This document shows positions 22,255-33,329 of a DNA stretch of 64,000 bases, piece after piece; the first letter of the stretch is position 1, and every line of letters starts with the position of its first letter. The notes under the pieces were generated by a model that was not told the DNA's origin, did no database searches, and was given only the letters and a program-made list of their open reading frames with translations. The DNA comes from Luidia sarsii (lineage: Eukaryota; Echinodermata; Asteroidea; Paxillosida; Luidiidae), in NCBI GenBank assembly GCA_949987565.1, contig OX465105.1, positions 4,891,159 through 4,955,158 of the forward strand. Direction: 5' to 3'. The position numbers were made by a program, and so were the translations under genes.

Positions 22255-22381
22255 GGTGTTGATCTTCCGAGCTGGAACCATCTGGTGGCCAATTTCTATC
22301 TGGGAGCCTGTGTGGTTCTCAAAGAGATGCCACTCAATGGTTTTCAGTCCACTGTGAATGTCATATGCCCTGAATGCAACC
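22255..22381 (-). CDS. Gene 1 exon 13
   Basis: Encodes VAFRAYDIHSGLKTIEWHLF followed by ENHTGSQIEIG. The D-x-x-SGL-x-x-I-x-W motif is a recurrent first half of these modules. Phase is 2 in and 0 out, with donor GTACGTAC. A second AG 12 bases inside is also phase-compatible, so the 5' edge could be 22369. Confidence 0.8.
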
Positions 22382-22394
22382 CTGTCATGACAAA

Positions 22395-22930
22395 GCACCA
22401 CACAGACAAAGGCTTATAAGTCAATGCACTTCATTGTCTTCACACCCAGAGTAAACCCAAATCCAAGCGAACCAGTTTTATTTCCAATAGAAAACAACAC
22501 ATGCAAAATCTAAGGTTGGCCAATGAAAAAATGCAATACTTCATATCAATGATATTATTCCCTATTAATGGAAAATGTACACTGTCAGGTGATTCCAGTG
22601 TTCACTAAGGCTTCTGACTCACACTTGTGACTCGGACAAAAGTCTTTGTTTCCCGTGGCTTGGACTCGGTGCTTTTCATTCTGAAGGGTTTGGCCTAACT
22701 ACCTCCCCATCTGACACAAGGGTTAGGTCTGGGAAGAGGTTGGGGCTACACAGCATGAATACCATGGAACTGCCCAACGGTGTTTCAATGTGTAATGACG
22801 ATCGTTTTACTCAACATGAACAGTCTGCAAGCAACAAATGCTACTTGGGTGCGGTACATTTGTGGTGTCATCACAAAGGGTGCTTCTATGCAAGCTGGTA
22901 GCCTTTATCATGCTAAATTGTTCTTTTACT
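22395..22930. other. Intronic sequence leading into LINE remnant
   Basis: No recognised feature before the LINE-like segment. It may include degraded upstream LINE sequence. Confidence 0.45.
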
Positions 22931-22934
22931 TTTT

Positions 22935-23345
22935 GATGCTATCCTGTACCTCTACCAGGCAACTATACAGCCCATCATCATGGAATACTGCTCTCACATT
23001 GGGGCTGGTGCATCAGCCTGTCACTTGTCCTTGTTGGATCGGGTGCAGAGATGGGTTGTTAACCTAGTTTGCAAGGAGCTTGTGGGTCGTCACTGCAACC
23101 CCTAGATCATCGTAGGACAGTGGCCACCCTGAGTCTGCTCTACAAATACTTCCATAGAAGGTACTTGTTCCTCAGGTCTGGCCGATTTGGTCCGCCCAGC
23201 TAGGACATTTTAAGCGAGCAACCAGGCTGTTTGCTTCCTCTCACCCGTACACTCTGTCTCTCCCAAGGTCTCTTCCCACGTTCTGCCTCTCTATGGAACT
23301 CCCTTCCTTGTTCATGTTTCCCACTTGCTTTTGATCTTGCCCTTT
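22935..23345 (+). pseudogene. LINE (non-LTR retrotransposon) reverse-transcriptase C-terminal remnant
   Basis: Broken plus-strand frames contain EYCSHIGAGASACHLSLLDR, VQRWVVNLVCKELVG, DHRRTVATLSLLYKYFHRR and LSMELPSL. This order is typical of the C-terminal end of non-LTR retrotransposon ORF2 proteins (I-x-P-x-x-EY ... L-D-x-x-Q-R-R). Several frameshifts and a stop make it inactive. Confidence 0.75.
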
Positions 23346-23394
23346 TTTAAGAGGAATGTCAATTGATTTACAAAAATGATGCCAACTGCTTACT

Positions 23395-23540
23395 GACTAA
23401 AATTACCAAAATGCAAAACTTAAAATTTAGTGGGCCTGACGTTTCGATCCTAGCAGGACCTTTCTCAAAGGCAGAGTCAAAATGCCTTTGAGAAAGGTCC
23501 TGCTAGGATCGAAACGTCAGGCCAACTAAATTTTAAGGAA
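23395..23540. mobile_element. Fold-back family F copy, opposite orientation
   Basis: GTGGGCCTGACGTTTCGATC and its complement, here preceded by the inverted form of the common flank (AACTGCTTACTGACTAAAAT). Confidence 0.78.
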
Positions 23541-23677
23541 TGTCAATTCCTATCTCCAGCCTTCCTGAGCTCCTCTCTGTCTCCTTCTTTCCATAGCTTT
23601 TAACCTTGAGTGGCTTTACAGCTTTGTTTTGGGGTGACTCTGCATTTTTTTATATTTTTTTTAAAATAAAAACCCAC

Positions 23678-24044
23678 CTCATGTCCTGCAGTTGGTCGGT
23701 GCTGTGGAGTGCCAGGCCTACCTCCCCGTCCCTGGCCAGTCCCAGTTCCTCCAGCACCGGCGGTGAGGAGTCCACGTGCACCAGCACGCTCTCCCGCCGC
23801 CCGTGGCCGGCCAGGTCCCTGGCCTCCAGCCAGAAGCGCACCGAGTCCCCGTCGGCCAGCGCCAGCCAGTAGTCGGCGGCCGTCCGCCGGCCCTCGTCCG
23901 TCCAGTCGGCCTCCAGGTCCTGGCTGGCGTTGGCCACTGTCCGGCCACCCTGGTGGTCCACGCCGTGCCAGACCAGGAAGCTGACTATGCCCAGGGCATT
24001 GGGCACCCCAGCGCGACCACGCTGCCCAAAGATCTGGTCGTAAT
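23678..24044 (-). CDS. Gene 1 exon 12: FN3-like module
   Basis: The longest coding exon of the gene, at 367 bases. Encodes DYDQIFGQRGRAG, ALGIVSFLVWHGVDHQGG, RFWLEARDLAGHGRRESVLV and HVDSSPP. The VDSSPP strand is the module-end signature seen repeatedly in this protein. Phase is 1 in and 2 out, with donor GTGGGTT. It is much more GC-rich than the flanking introns. Confidence 0.85.
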
Positions 24045-24114
24045 CTGATCACAAACGAGGTACAAGATTCCATCTTTCATCTTTTCAAGTGGCCAACAAA
24101 ATCAGCTATATTAT

Positions 24115-24369
24115 CACTGCGAACATCTAAACCGTGAAAATGGTGTGAACATGTCATATAGCCGTGAAAAGAAAATTCACCGCACTTTCAGCCCTATTTC
24201 ATGGCACCAGTACAGTTAGCCAATAGTTTTCACTGTGTTTTCACCAGTGGTCTCCAAGGCCACATTCCTGGTGGTAAATGGGTAGAGGCAATTTAGAAGT
24301 ATCTGGGAATGACAGTTACAGTGACATTTTCACCCCTTTTTCACGGTTTAGATGTTCATACATGTAGTG
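24115..24369. mobile_element. MITE family A copy, internally deleted, TAT duplication
   Basis: Both ends are intact, but only about 255 bp remain. TAT flanks both sides. Confidence 0.82.
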
Positions 24370-24840
24370 TATACTCTTTCATTTTATGAGACAATTTGTT
24401 TGACACAATGTAAATTATTGCATATTGTTAAGGTCAAACAATCACTTCCATACTTTGTCAAACTCAACCTACACATAAAATAACGTAAGTTTTGGCTCAA
24501 TACGCCCTCCGTGTCATGAGAAAAATTGTGGAAACAAAATACAGTACTATACTAACTTTTTTCATACACAGAAGGCGTTTTTTGTAAAAGGAATGAATTT
24601 GTTCCAATGATGGCGCCATAATGCTAATAATTCAACAAATGTCAAGATTTTCAAGCTCTAAAATTTCACGGAATGTCTGGTACCATCACAGAATTTATCA
24701 ATAGGGAAGTGATTTCTCAGATTTGGAATGATAGGGCACTTTGCAAATGGTGTACCATCCCCTTGAATTTCCCATTTGATAAACATGGCCTCAGTGGCTG
24801 TTTCAGGTGATGGCAGACTAGACTAGCTTTCTGCATTCCC
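24370..24840. other. Intronic sequence without recognised feature
   Basis: AT-rich unique-looking sequence. Confidence 0.5.
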
Positions 24841-25070
24841 CCACATGCATCCACCATTCCATCTGCTCAATCCCCTGCTCACTCCTTCATCACTCCCTCA
24901 TCATTCCCTCTCTCACTTCCTCCCTCCCTCTCAATCCCCAAGCAATCACTCACCCATCATCATCAGTACCATCTATACATTATGTGAGCACACTCACTCC
25001 CTCCCTTGCTTCCTCCCTCCCACTCACTTACTCACTCACTCACTCCCTCACCCATCAGTACCATCTATAC
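24841..25070. repeat. CACTCCCTC-rich low-complexity tract
   Basis: Irregular TCACTCCCTCC and CACTCACTCACTC repeats with a duplicated ATCAGTACCATCTATACA block. Confidence 0.7.
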
Positions 25071-25670
25071 ACAGGCATGCAACTCTTGAATTGTAAAAAA
25101 AAAAGAGGAAAATGTCCGAATGAAACTGCGAGCGCGAAGCACAAAGCCCTTACAGCGTGTGGTTTGGGGCCCGCTTAAGGGCCTGGGAAAATGTTGGATT
25201 CTAGATGCTCTGTGGTGAATTCTGAGCAGTTTGTGACAACTTATGACTTTAAGCTGAGTGACAGATTTTAACCTTTTTCAAGGCATACACCCATAATTTT
25301 TTTTTTTTTACACAAAATGAAAAGTCAACATCAAAGTTTTTAACCTGATCTCAGCATTTGTTTTAAATAATAGTTGGGGGAGAAGAAATATCCAGATGCA
25401 TTTTATTTATTTTTTTTACAGATTTTTTTCTTTTTTCGGCCGAATTAAAAAAACACGGAAATCAGCAGATCCGCGGAAAAGTTGCATGCCTGTATACATG
25501 AACCTATGTGAGAACAGATCAGATTTGAAGGTTTGCATGGTGGAAAAAACTTAAGTGGAAGGTTTGCCCTCTACTCTATTCTCTACTCCTCTACCTCAAG
25601 TAGCATGCACTGGGCAGGAAAAACCTGCACGCTCCATTGGCCGCACTGGGTGGAAAAAATCTTATGAGAT
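25071..25670. other. Intronic sequence without recognised feature
   Basis: AT-rich sequence with poly-T stretches. Nothing recognised. Confidence 0.5.
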
Positions 25671-25674
25671 AACA

Positions 25675-26695
25675 CTCTCAGTCACACGAGAATCATGTAA
25701 GATCAGCCTCAGTCACATGGGAATCACATGAGATCACAGTCTCAGTCACATGAGAACACATGAGATCACAGTCTCAGTCACATGAGAATCACATGAGATC
25801 ACAGTCTCAGTCTCATGAGAATCACATGAGATCACAGTCTCAGTCACATGAGAATCACATGAGATCACAGTCTCAGTCACATGAGAATCACATGAGATCA
25901 CAGTCTCAGTCACATGAGAATCACATGAGAATCACAGTCTCAGTCACATGAGAATCACATGGGATCACAGTCTCAGTCACATGAGAATCACATGAGATCG
26001 CAGTCTCAGTCACATGAGAATCACATGAGATCACAGTCTCAGTCACATGGGAATCACATGAGATCACAGTCTCAGTCACATGAGAATCACATGAGATCAG
26101 TCTCAGTCACATGAGAACCACATGAGATCACAGTCTCAGTCACATGAGAATCACATGAGATCACAGTCTCAGTCACATGAGAACCACATGAGATCACAGT
26201 CTCAGTCACATGAGAATCACATGGGATCACAGTCTCAGTCACATGAGAATCACATGAGATCACAGTCTCAGTCACATGAGAATCACATGAGATCACAGTC
26301 TCAGTCACATGAGAATCACATGAGATCACAGTCTTAGTCACATGAGAATCACATGAGATCACAGTCTCAGTCACATGAGAATCACATGAGATCACAGTCT
26401 CGGTCACATGAGAATCACATGAGATCACAGTCTCAGTCACATGAGAATCACATGAGATCACAGTTTTAGTCACATGAAAATCACATGAGATCGCAGTCTC
26501 AGTCACATAAGAATCACATGAGATCGCAGTCTCAGTCACATGAGAATCACATGAGATCACAGTCTCAGTCACATGAGAATCACGTAAGATCTCAGTCTCA
26601 TGTAAATCACATGAGATCACAGTCTCATCAGTCACATGAGATTCACATGAGATCAGAGTCTGTCACATGAGAATCATCACACATGAGATCACAGA
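25675..26695. repeat. 33-bp minisatellite, about 30 copies
   Basis: The unit contains CACATGAGATCACAGTCTCA and GTCACATGAGAAT. As 33 is a multiple of 3, it reads as an 11-residue repeat (MRSQSQSHENH), but no gene context supports coding. A small outlying piece is at 27300-27370 on the other side of exon 11. Confidence 0.9.
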
Positions 26696-26938
26696 GTTGG
26701 TCTGGTCTCATGATTCTCCACACCTCATCAGCGCTTCCACCAAGCTTATACACGCCGATGATAGTTGCAATCCAGCAGTCTCCTGACGACAGGCAGAGTA
26801 CAAACCACCCGAATTTTTGAGTTACCGACTCTTTTCATCAGAGCCAAACTTCTTTAAAAGAGAATAGATACACAGAGTGTCACCAGAAACCTTCCACTAA
26901 TAATCTATGTGAGAACGCTCACTCACTCCCTCACTCAC

Positions 26939-27235
26939 CGTCGTCAATGTCACCAGCGACGTAGGGCCTAATGGGCTTCAGCAATCCCTGGCTGTGGTGG
27001 GCGAGGTTGGCAAAGTGGCCGGTCCAGTCCAGCCGCACGGCCGTGGCACCCCACAGTGTGCCCACGTCTGTCTGCCACAGGTTGCCGTCAGAAGCCGCAC
27101 TGGCCGAGAGGACTCGCAGCGGCGAGTCCTCGTGGATGCTGACGTCGTCGGGGTCGTCGTCAAAGAAGACAAAACGGCGACTGAGCCTGACGTTGCCAGC
27201 ATTGTCCACGACAGACAACAAGACAGAGTAGACAC
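26939..27235 (-). CDS. Gene 1 exon 11: end of one module and start of the next
   Basis: Encodes VYSVLLSVVDNAGNVRLSRR, the F-G strand region of an FN3/Ig-like module with the common V-D-x-AGN motif, then an acidic FFDDDPDD linker, VRLDWTGHFANLAHHS, and AGDIDD. Phase is 1-1. Acceptor cctgtctag, donor GTGAGTGAG. Confidence 0.85.
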
Positions 27236-27389
27236 CTAGACAGGAGGTCAGTGAAATGGGAAGAGACCATCACAAATCACATATCAAAGTCACATTAGAG
27301 TATACAGTCTTAGTCACATGAGAATCACATGAGATCAGTCTCAGTCACATGAGAACCACATGAGATCACAGACCTACATGTACCTCTGA

Positions 27390-28570
27390 GTGACCTAACT
27401 CTTTCAGAGTGACCCAACTCTTTCAGAGTGACCCAACTCTTTCAGAGTGACCCAACTCTTTCAGAGTGACCAAACTCTTTCAGAGTGATCAAACTCTTTC
27501 AGAGTGACCTAACTTTTTCAGAGTGACCCAACTCTTTCAGAGTGACCTAACTCTCTCAGAGTGACCTACATCTTTCAGAGTGAGCTACCTCTTTCAGAGA
27601 GACCTCACTCTTTCAGAGTGACCTCACTCTTTCAGAGTGACCTCACTCTTTCAGAGTGACCTAACTTTTTCAGAGTGACCTACCTCTTTCAGAGTGACCT
27701 CACTCTTTCAGAGAGACCTCACTCTTTCAGAGTGACCTCACTCTTTCAGAGTGACCTTACTTTTTCAGAGTGACCTACCTCTTTCAGAGTGACCTCACTC
27801 TTTCAGAGTGACCTACCTCTTTCAGAGTGACCAAACTCTTTCAGAGTGACCAAACTCTTTCAGAGTGACCTCACTCTTTCAGAGTGACCTACCTCTTTCA
27901 GAGTGACCAAACTCTTTCAGAGTGACCTAACTATTTCAGAGTGACCTACCTCTTTCAGAGTGACCTCACTCTTTCAGAGTGACCTCACTCTTTCAGAGTG
28001 ACCTCACTCTTTCAGAGTGACCTCACTCTTTCAGAGTGACCTCACTCTTTCAGAGTGACCTCACTCTTTCAGAGTGACCTACCTCTTTCAGAGTGACCAA
28101 ACTCTTTCAGAGTGACCAAACTCTTTCAGAGTGACCAAAATCTTTCAGAGTGACCTACCTCTTTCAGAGTGACCAAACTCTTTCAGAGTGACCAAACTCT
28201 TTCAGAGTGACCTCACTCTTTCAGAGTGACCTCACTCTTTCAGAGTGACCTAACTCTTTCAGAGTGACCTAACTCTTTCAGAGTGACCTACCTCTTTCAG
28301 CGTGACCTCATTCTTTCAGAGTGACCTCACTCTTTCAGAGTGACCTCACTCTTTCAGAGTGACCTCACTCTTTCAGAGTGACCTAACTCTTTCAGAGTGA
28401 CCTCACTCTTTCAGAGTGACCTCACTCTTTCAGAGTGACCTAACTCTTTCAGAGTGACCAAACTCTTTCAGAGTGACCAAACTCTTTCAGATCGAGTGAC
28501 CAAACTCTTTCAGAGTGACCAAACTCTTTCAGAGTGACCAAACTCTTTCAGAGTGACCTAAGCCTTTTCA
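27390..28570. repeat. 19-bp tandem array, about 62 copies
   Basis: The unit is TTTCAGAGTGACCTCACTC with ACC(T/A)(C/A)A variants. On minus each unit reads GAGTGAGGTCACTCTGAAA. Located upstream of the exon 11 acceptor. Confidence 0.92.
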
Positions 28571-28659
28571 GAGGCACAATCTTCATCCAAAGATCAGATG
28601 CGTTACATTTGGCAGATTCTGCTCGTTGCCAATTGCTCTGATGGAAACTGGCAACCTAC

Positions 28660-28840
28660 CAGCGTGTGGCAAAGTGACATTCTGGCCTGAGCCGGTCACT
28701 GCGTCATAGACGGCTGGAGTGTTGAAGATCTCGGTCATTTGGTCGCCATGGCTACCCGATAGCTGGCGCACCTGCAGGTGGTACTCATGGATACCGGCCA
28801 CACTGTCCTCCCAGCCGTGCCAACGAACGATCAGCTCAGC
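28660..28840 (-). CDS. Gene 1 exon 10: FN3-like half module
   Basis: Encodes AELIVRWHGWEDSVAGIHEY, a typical fibronectin-III-like B-C strand pattern, then HLQVRQLSG and SGQNVTLPHAG. Phase is 0 in and 1 out. The acceptor follows ttgaactcacag and the donor is GTAGGTT. It joins exon 11 as PHAG-VYSVLL without a break. Confidence 0.82.
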
Positions 28841-28944
28841 CTGTGAGTTCAACAAACACCACCCCCCCCAAACAAAAACCAATTTACTCAAATACTGTAA
28901 AACCAGGGGTCAATCTCACAAAAATTAAAAATGGGCTGAAAATG

Positions 28945-29280
28945 GGCTCTGCGGGCCGACACCAACAACGTGAGTTCAGGAGACAACATTATAGAATTGC
29001 TTAAGCATGGAAATATGCTAACCATAGAAAGTCTTCCTTTTGTAAACAGGATTACAAACCACATTTCGGCACGATGTTAATTTCATTGTTCTTTACGATA
29101 CTTAGCATGAAACAAATCTAAAAATTTAGTGGGCCTGACGTTTTGATCCTAGCAGGACCTTTCTCAAAGGCAGAGGATCGAAACGTCAGGCCCACTTAAT
29201 TTTGAGATTTGCATTTTTGTAATTTTAGTCAGTAAGCAGTTTGCAACATTTTTGTATACCACTTTAAAACTTAAAATGAA
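28945..29280. repeat. Duplicate of gene 2 exon-1/intron-1 boundary plus fold-back F element
   Basis: From CTGCGGGCCGACACCAA through GTGAGTTCAGGAGACAAC to TTGCAACATTTTTGTATA this matches 55221-55560 almost continuously, including the CTGC-GGCCGAC codons and the GTGAGT donor of gene 2. It lies in the intron between exons 9 and 10 of gene 1. Confidence 0.75.
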
Positions 29281-30640
29281 TTATAATACAACTAAAAGGA
29301 CAGCTAACTCATTGTTTTGATAGATCATATTGTTTCTATGCATCACTCATACATTTGCAAAAGATCATAAGTTATGATGAGATTGAAACCAACTACTGAC
29401 TTATATTCAAGTAAAAAAATATTGAGTCCAAGTTGCATCTTTCATGTCAGTCAGAGTCCTGGATATGAGTCACAAAGGTTGAGTTTTGAGTCACAACTAC
29501 CCGTAACCATTTAATTCAATGCTTAATTCATTTGTGTAATTGCAAACTCATTTTCCAATTTTTGGCAGTATGTTTCGAGTCACAATGTATTGTATTGTTT
29601 GTCGAATCAGAAAGACAAGTAATATCAAACTGTTGAGAGAAAATCCCCAAATTTTCCATCAATTGATGAGAGTCTGTAAACTTGCTAGCTGGTGATTGCT
29701 GTCTATCTTAAGCCTGCAGGAGTGTTTCAAAAACCAACTACTTTATGGATGCTTTTTCTCCTACGAGTCTAGTGTGAGGATGGTAGAGAGTCACCGGTCG
29801 CCTTACTAGTCAGAGCCCAAGTCTCGGTCAGTCGGGCAGTATTTTGTAATGCATTGGCAACATGATTGACCCGTGTCAAAATTTGTGAACCAGCACAGCG
29901 ACATCAGGAATATCCCACCAAACACTTTTCGAGTAAACAACGCCTGAAGTCAAAGTATCTTCTCAATTCGATAAAAAAAAAATCTGTTTTTTTTTTTTTT
30001 TTCTCGGAAAGTTAATGTATTGGAGGATATTATGTCCAAAGGATTTTTCAGAAATCCGTCTCTAAAAGTTGAAAAACAAGGATTTCGGGGGAGTGTTTGT
30101 GTACTGTTTTCATGAAAATGTAAAGTTCCTGCCTTTTTGAATGGCCGCTTTCGAGGAGTTAGAATGGCGCTGCTGTAATGTGTCTGGTACCAAACGAACG
30201 AGCGAAGTCCCCTTGTACTATTTGCAACAAAGTTCACACGGAAATAATTTTGATATCATAATGGTATACTCTTTCACATCGTTAGAAAATCTCAAAAGTG
30301 GGGGTTATTCCTCATTATGCTGTGCCGGGTCACATTTGGATTTGGAAGAAATTCACATGGGTTGGGCCTGTGTGAATTTTGAGACAGGTATAAAAGGTGC
30401 TGTGGTGTGAAAAAGGCATACACATACATGTATATAACCTATACCAGACTGAAAGACCATGGAGGCTTCCATCTATAAAACAAACTATGGACAGAAATAA
30501 AGAGTGTCGTCTCGCACATATTTAGAAAAACAACATGCAGGCGTGAGCATGGCATCATAGAACCATTGGTAAATTTGAACACTCCACACCACACTAAATA
30601 CAAAACCCATTACAAACAAATACAAATGTATGGCAGTGCT
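29281..30640. other. Intronic sequence without recognised gene
   Basis: Mostly AT-rich unique-looking sequence with short homopolymers. The ORF near 30.14-30.41 kb lacks splice or homology support. Confidence 0.5.
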
Positions 30641-30730
30641 CTTCACTTCCGGCCCATAGTTTGACGCTAGTCAGGTCCCCCCGTGGCATTACAGTATCCT
30701 GACGTCATTTCTAATAGATGCTGACCATCT

Positions 30731-31390
30731 ATAGACCCTTCTTACTGACGTCACGTTGCTACTAGAAACAGCGAGATCCGCCATCTTGGAGTACACACAT
30801 ATGCTTTCGCTCGCACATTTGTGTTCGTTTAACGTTACGTTAGTCATCATGGCGAATTCGAATGCTGCATGGTCGGCTTATTACAGTTCTCTCGATGGGA
30901 ATTCCAAGGCCCGGTATGATGACATTCTCGACTTTAATATTGCTGGAATAGATCCGTACACAATTAACACGCGACAACCATTTCATCTGTCTTTTTAGTG
31001 AAAGTGTACGAGTTGCGTCACCTTCTCTTGTCAGTACTACAGTGGGTAAACGATAAAAAGATTTCTTATCACGATCCCCCTGCTTCCACAGCCAAGGACA
31101 GCGAAAAAGTTAATCATCTTTCAACAAAACAAGTACCTCCAATCCATGGTACAACCACGGAGGAATAAAAAGAGATTCCTCCATGGCACAACTAGTAATT
31201 AATACTAGTAAAAAGTAGCACTAGCAGTATTAGTAGTACAACTACGACGAGTTCAAAACTTGCCGCCGTGCATGTGGAGTTGTTCGTATGCACAGCTGAC
31301 TTAGTAACGGCGGTGACGTGCTCATGTGTGTAATCCAAGATGGCCGATAAACAAAACCGTGACGTCATCGAAGACGGGTATATAGGTTAT
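30731..31390 (+). mobile_element. Internally deleted DNA transposon with truncated ORF
   Basis: Termini ctatagacccttcttactga and, inverted, the end near gaagacgggtatatag share CTATA-ACCC-TCTT, GACGTCACG and GCCATCTTGGA-TACAC in the same order. Inside is an ORF starting in a good Kozak context at 30849: MANSNAAWSAYYSSLDGNSK, then DDILDFNIAGIDPYTIN, stopping after 49 codons. The W-x-x-YY-x-SL-x-x-x-x-K-x-RY ... GIDPY pattern recalls the N-terminus of large transposon-borne proteins common in marine invertebrates. The rest is deleted. Confidence 0.65.
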
Positions 31391-31465
31391 TATATGTCTA
31401 TTGGAAAGGTCTTAGTATACTGCCCTCTATTGGCTGGTCTGCATGGCCACTGACTGGAGACTGAC

Positions 31466-31685
31466 CTGGGTGACCACGTTGTCCCCTGGGTCTAGCATGC
31501 TGGTGCGACATCCGCCACTCTCACCCAGGCAGTGCCAGGGAGCGACGAGGTCGTAGGTGAAGGTGGCCTGGGCAGATGCAGTCTGACTGCTGTAGTACCG
31601 TCCAATGATGAATGAATGACTAGAACTGTCCCTGTTGTACAGTCTCATGTAGCCGCCGTTTGTCACACTGAAGTCAATTCGCAGT
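31466..31685 (-). CDS. Gene 1 exon 9
   Basis: Encodes LRIDFSVTNGGYMRLYNRDS, then FIIGRYYSSQTASAQATFTY and WHCLGESGGC. Phase is 2 in and 0 out, with donor CAG/GTCAGTC and acceptor gatacag. Alternating hydrophobic residues suggest a beta-rich domain with a disulfide. No family is recognised. Confidence 0.78.
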
Positions 31686-31689
31686 CTGT

Positions 31690-32190
31690 ATCACACAGCG
31701 AAGGCAACACAATTTGGACAAGTTATACAAGGCGGGGGATCTCATTTCATTGGAGCTGCAGGGAATTAACAGCACAAGAAACCAGCCTGTCCACAGACGG
31801 CTTTGTAGCATTGAAGTATAGGTTAATGCTACATGCAATAGCCTACAATTACAATGAGTACCGTAGGTCCACAAAAGAATAAAGCATTAGTGTGTATTTC
31901 TGGTGTTCCTGATGATGAAACTAATTTCTTCTCAGCAATGTCTTTGTTTTAGTTTTTTATGTATGAAAACTGAACAGCAAAGAAAATTGCTGGACAGGGA
32001 CTTGAAAGCACAATTAACCACACATGGTTTTTCCTGTGGGAGGATAAGGGCCATGCACCACAACATACCACAGCGTGGTTTTTGTGGTGACCTGCGGTAT
32101 GTGAGCCTGCACCCCTGTGGGCACTGTGGTAAATTGCGGTGTACAGTGTGTGTCCTGTGCAGGAGGTGCAAAGCGTTAGTTTACTATATA
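31690..32190. other. Intronic sequence without recognised feature
   Basis: Unique-looking sequence with open frames lacking splice support. Includes GT-rich segments. Confidence 0.45.
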
Positions 32191-32194
32191 TACC

Positions 32195-32310
32195 AGCGCT
32201 GTAACCATCTGAGCTATCAAGCCCTAATAAGATGGCAATCTTCCTGAATAGTCAACTCTTTTTGCCTGATCAGTAGCAGCGCCGCTACACTCCAGGGCAT
32301 TAACTGCAGT
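32195..32310 (-). mobile_element. SINE fragment
   Basis: CTGTAACCATCTGAGCTATC and aagatggcaatcttcctgaatagtc match the box-A side and body of the tRNA-derived SINE seen at 1.6-2.9 and 56.4 kb. Confidence 0.6.
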
Positions 32311-32469
32311 ATATCTCCAAGAATCCCTGCTTTCACTCAGATGGTCAAACTCAGGGAGTTGCAAACCTGGCTACAGCTGTTTAGGGATCACATTCATAAA
32401 GTGGATGCAGCTTTTTCAAGCAGCTTTGGGGGGTTGACAAAATGATTCCTCTAATTAGATCATCAAAAT

Positions 32470-32615
32470 AGAAATGGCCTGACATTTTGATCCAAGCAGG
32501 ACCTTTGTCAATGAAAAGACCCACTAGGATGATAGATCAAGGCATCAAGACCATGACAAATATTGAGATTTGCATTATAGTCGTCGAAGTCAATAGAGAG
32601 GTGTTGCAAGCAAAC
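32470..32615. mobile_element. Degenerate fold-back family F copy
   Basis: Contains ggcctgacattttgatccaa, gcaggacctttgtc and ttgagatttgcatt in family order, much diverged. Confidence 0.5.
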
Positions 32616-33039
32616 AGATACCGTTAGTGCAATATATACCGTACGTCATCAATTATGGCGTCATACGCTACTTACTATCCGCTAAACGTGGAGACTACAT
32701 GGATATCTCGCTCACTACACGTGAGGAAAAATCGTGTAGGAAAAATTACTTTTTTGTCAATATGGATGTGTTGTCTTGAATCATAATCATGAATATGTGA
32801 GAGTTTCAAAGACTTTCAAATATGAACAGATAAGTCTCGTTCTAGGGTATCAGAAACAGACTTCATTTTAGACTCATTTGACGCAGTGGGATTGGGAACA
32901 GCACCACTAATTACGCCGGGATTGCAAAACGGCAGAATGACCACTAACTGGTACGGATCGCTAAACATCTGCGTACACACGTATCTGTTCACTTGCAAAA
33001 CCTCTCTAAGTATCATTTTGTATCATTACCTCGAGTGAA

Positions 33040-33160
33040 TTCCATTTGAAATCACAAAAATAACAAAGCAGGCTGGGTGTACATTGAAATCACAAAAATA
33101 ACAAAGCAGGCTGGGTGTACATTGAAATCACAAAAATAACAAAGCAGGCTGGCTGTGTAT
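33040..33160. repeat. Three tandem copies of a 38-bp unit
   Basis: Repeats of TTGAAATCACAAAAATAACA plus AAGCAGGCTGG, directly beyond the exon 8 donor. Confidence 0.85.
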
Positions 33161-33166
33161 ACTCAC

Positions 33167-33323
33167 ACGTCGCCTGTGGCTGGGGTCCAAGTGTTGTAAT
33201 TCATGTTGAAGGTCTGCTCGCACACGACAAGGTCAGTGGCGGGGTCGTTCGACGAGAATGTCACCCCTGAGCTGGAGGTGGAGCAAGTGAGCTGGCCAAG
33301 AGAGTAGACTGCCGACGAGCCTC
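33167..33323 (-). CDS. Gene 1 exon 8
   Basis: Encodes AVYSLGQLTCSTSSSGVTF and later CEQTFNMNYNTWTPATGDV. Phase is 1 in and 2 out, with donor GTGAGTAT. The acceptor tract (cccttgcccttccccag) runs straight into the 16-bp tandem array, so the array's sense strand seems to supply the polypyrimidine tract. Fold unknown. Confidence 0.7.
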
Positions 33324-33329
33324 CTGGGG

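Noticed and set aside
20684..22401. His/Pro/Ser-rich 400-516-codon minus ORFs
   Set aside because: Pentanucleotide array read-through joining two real exons (20933-21103 and 22255-22381).
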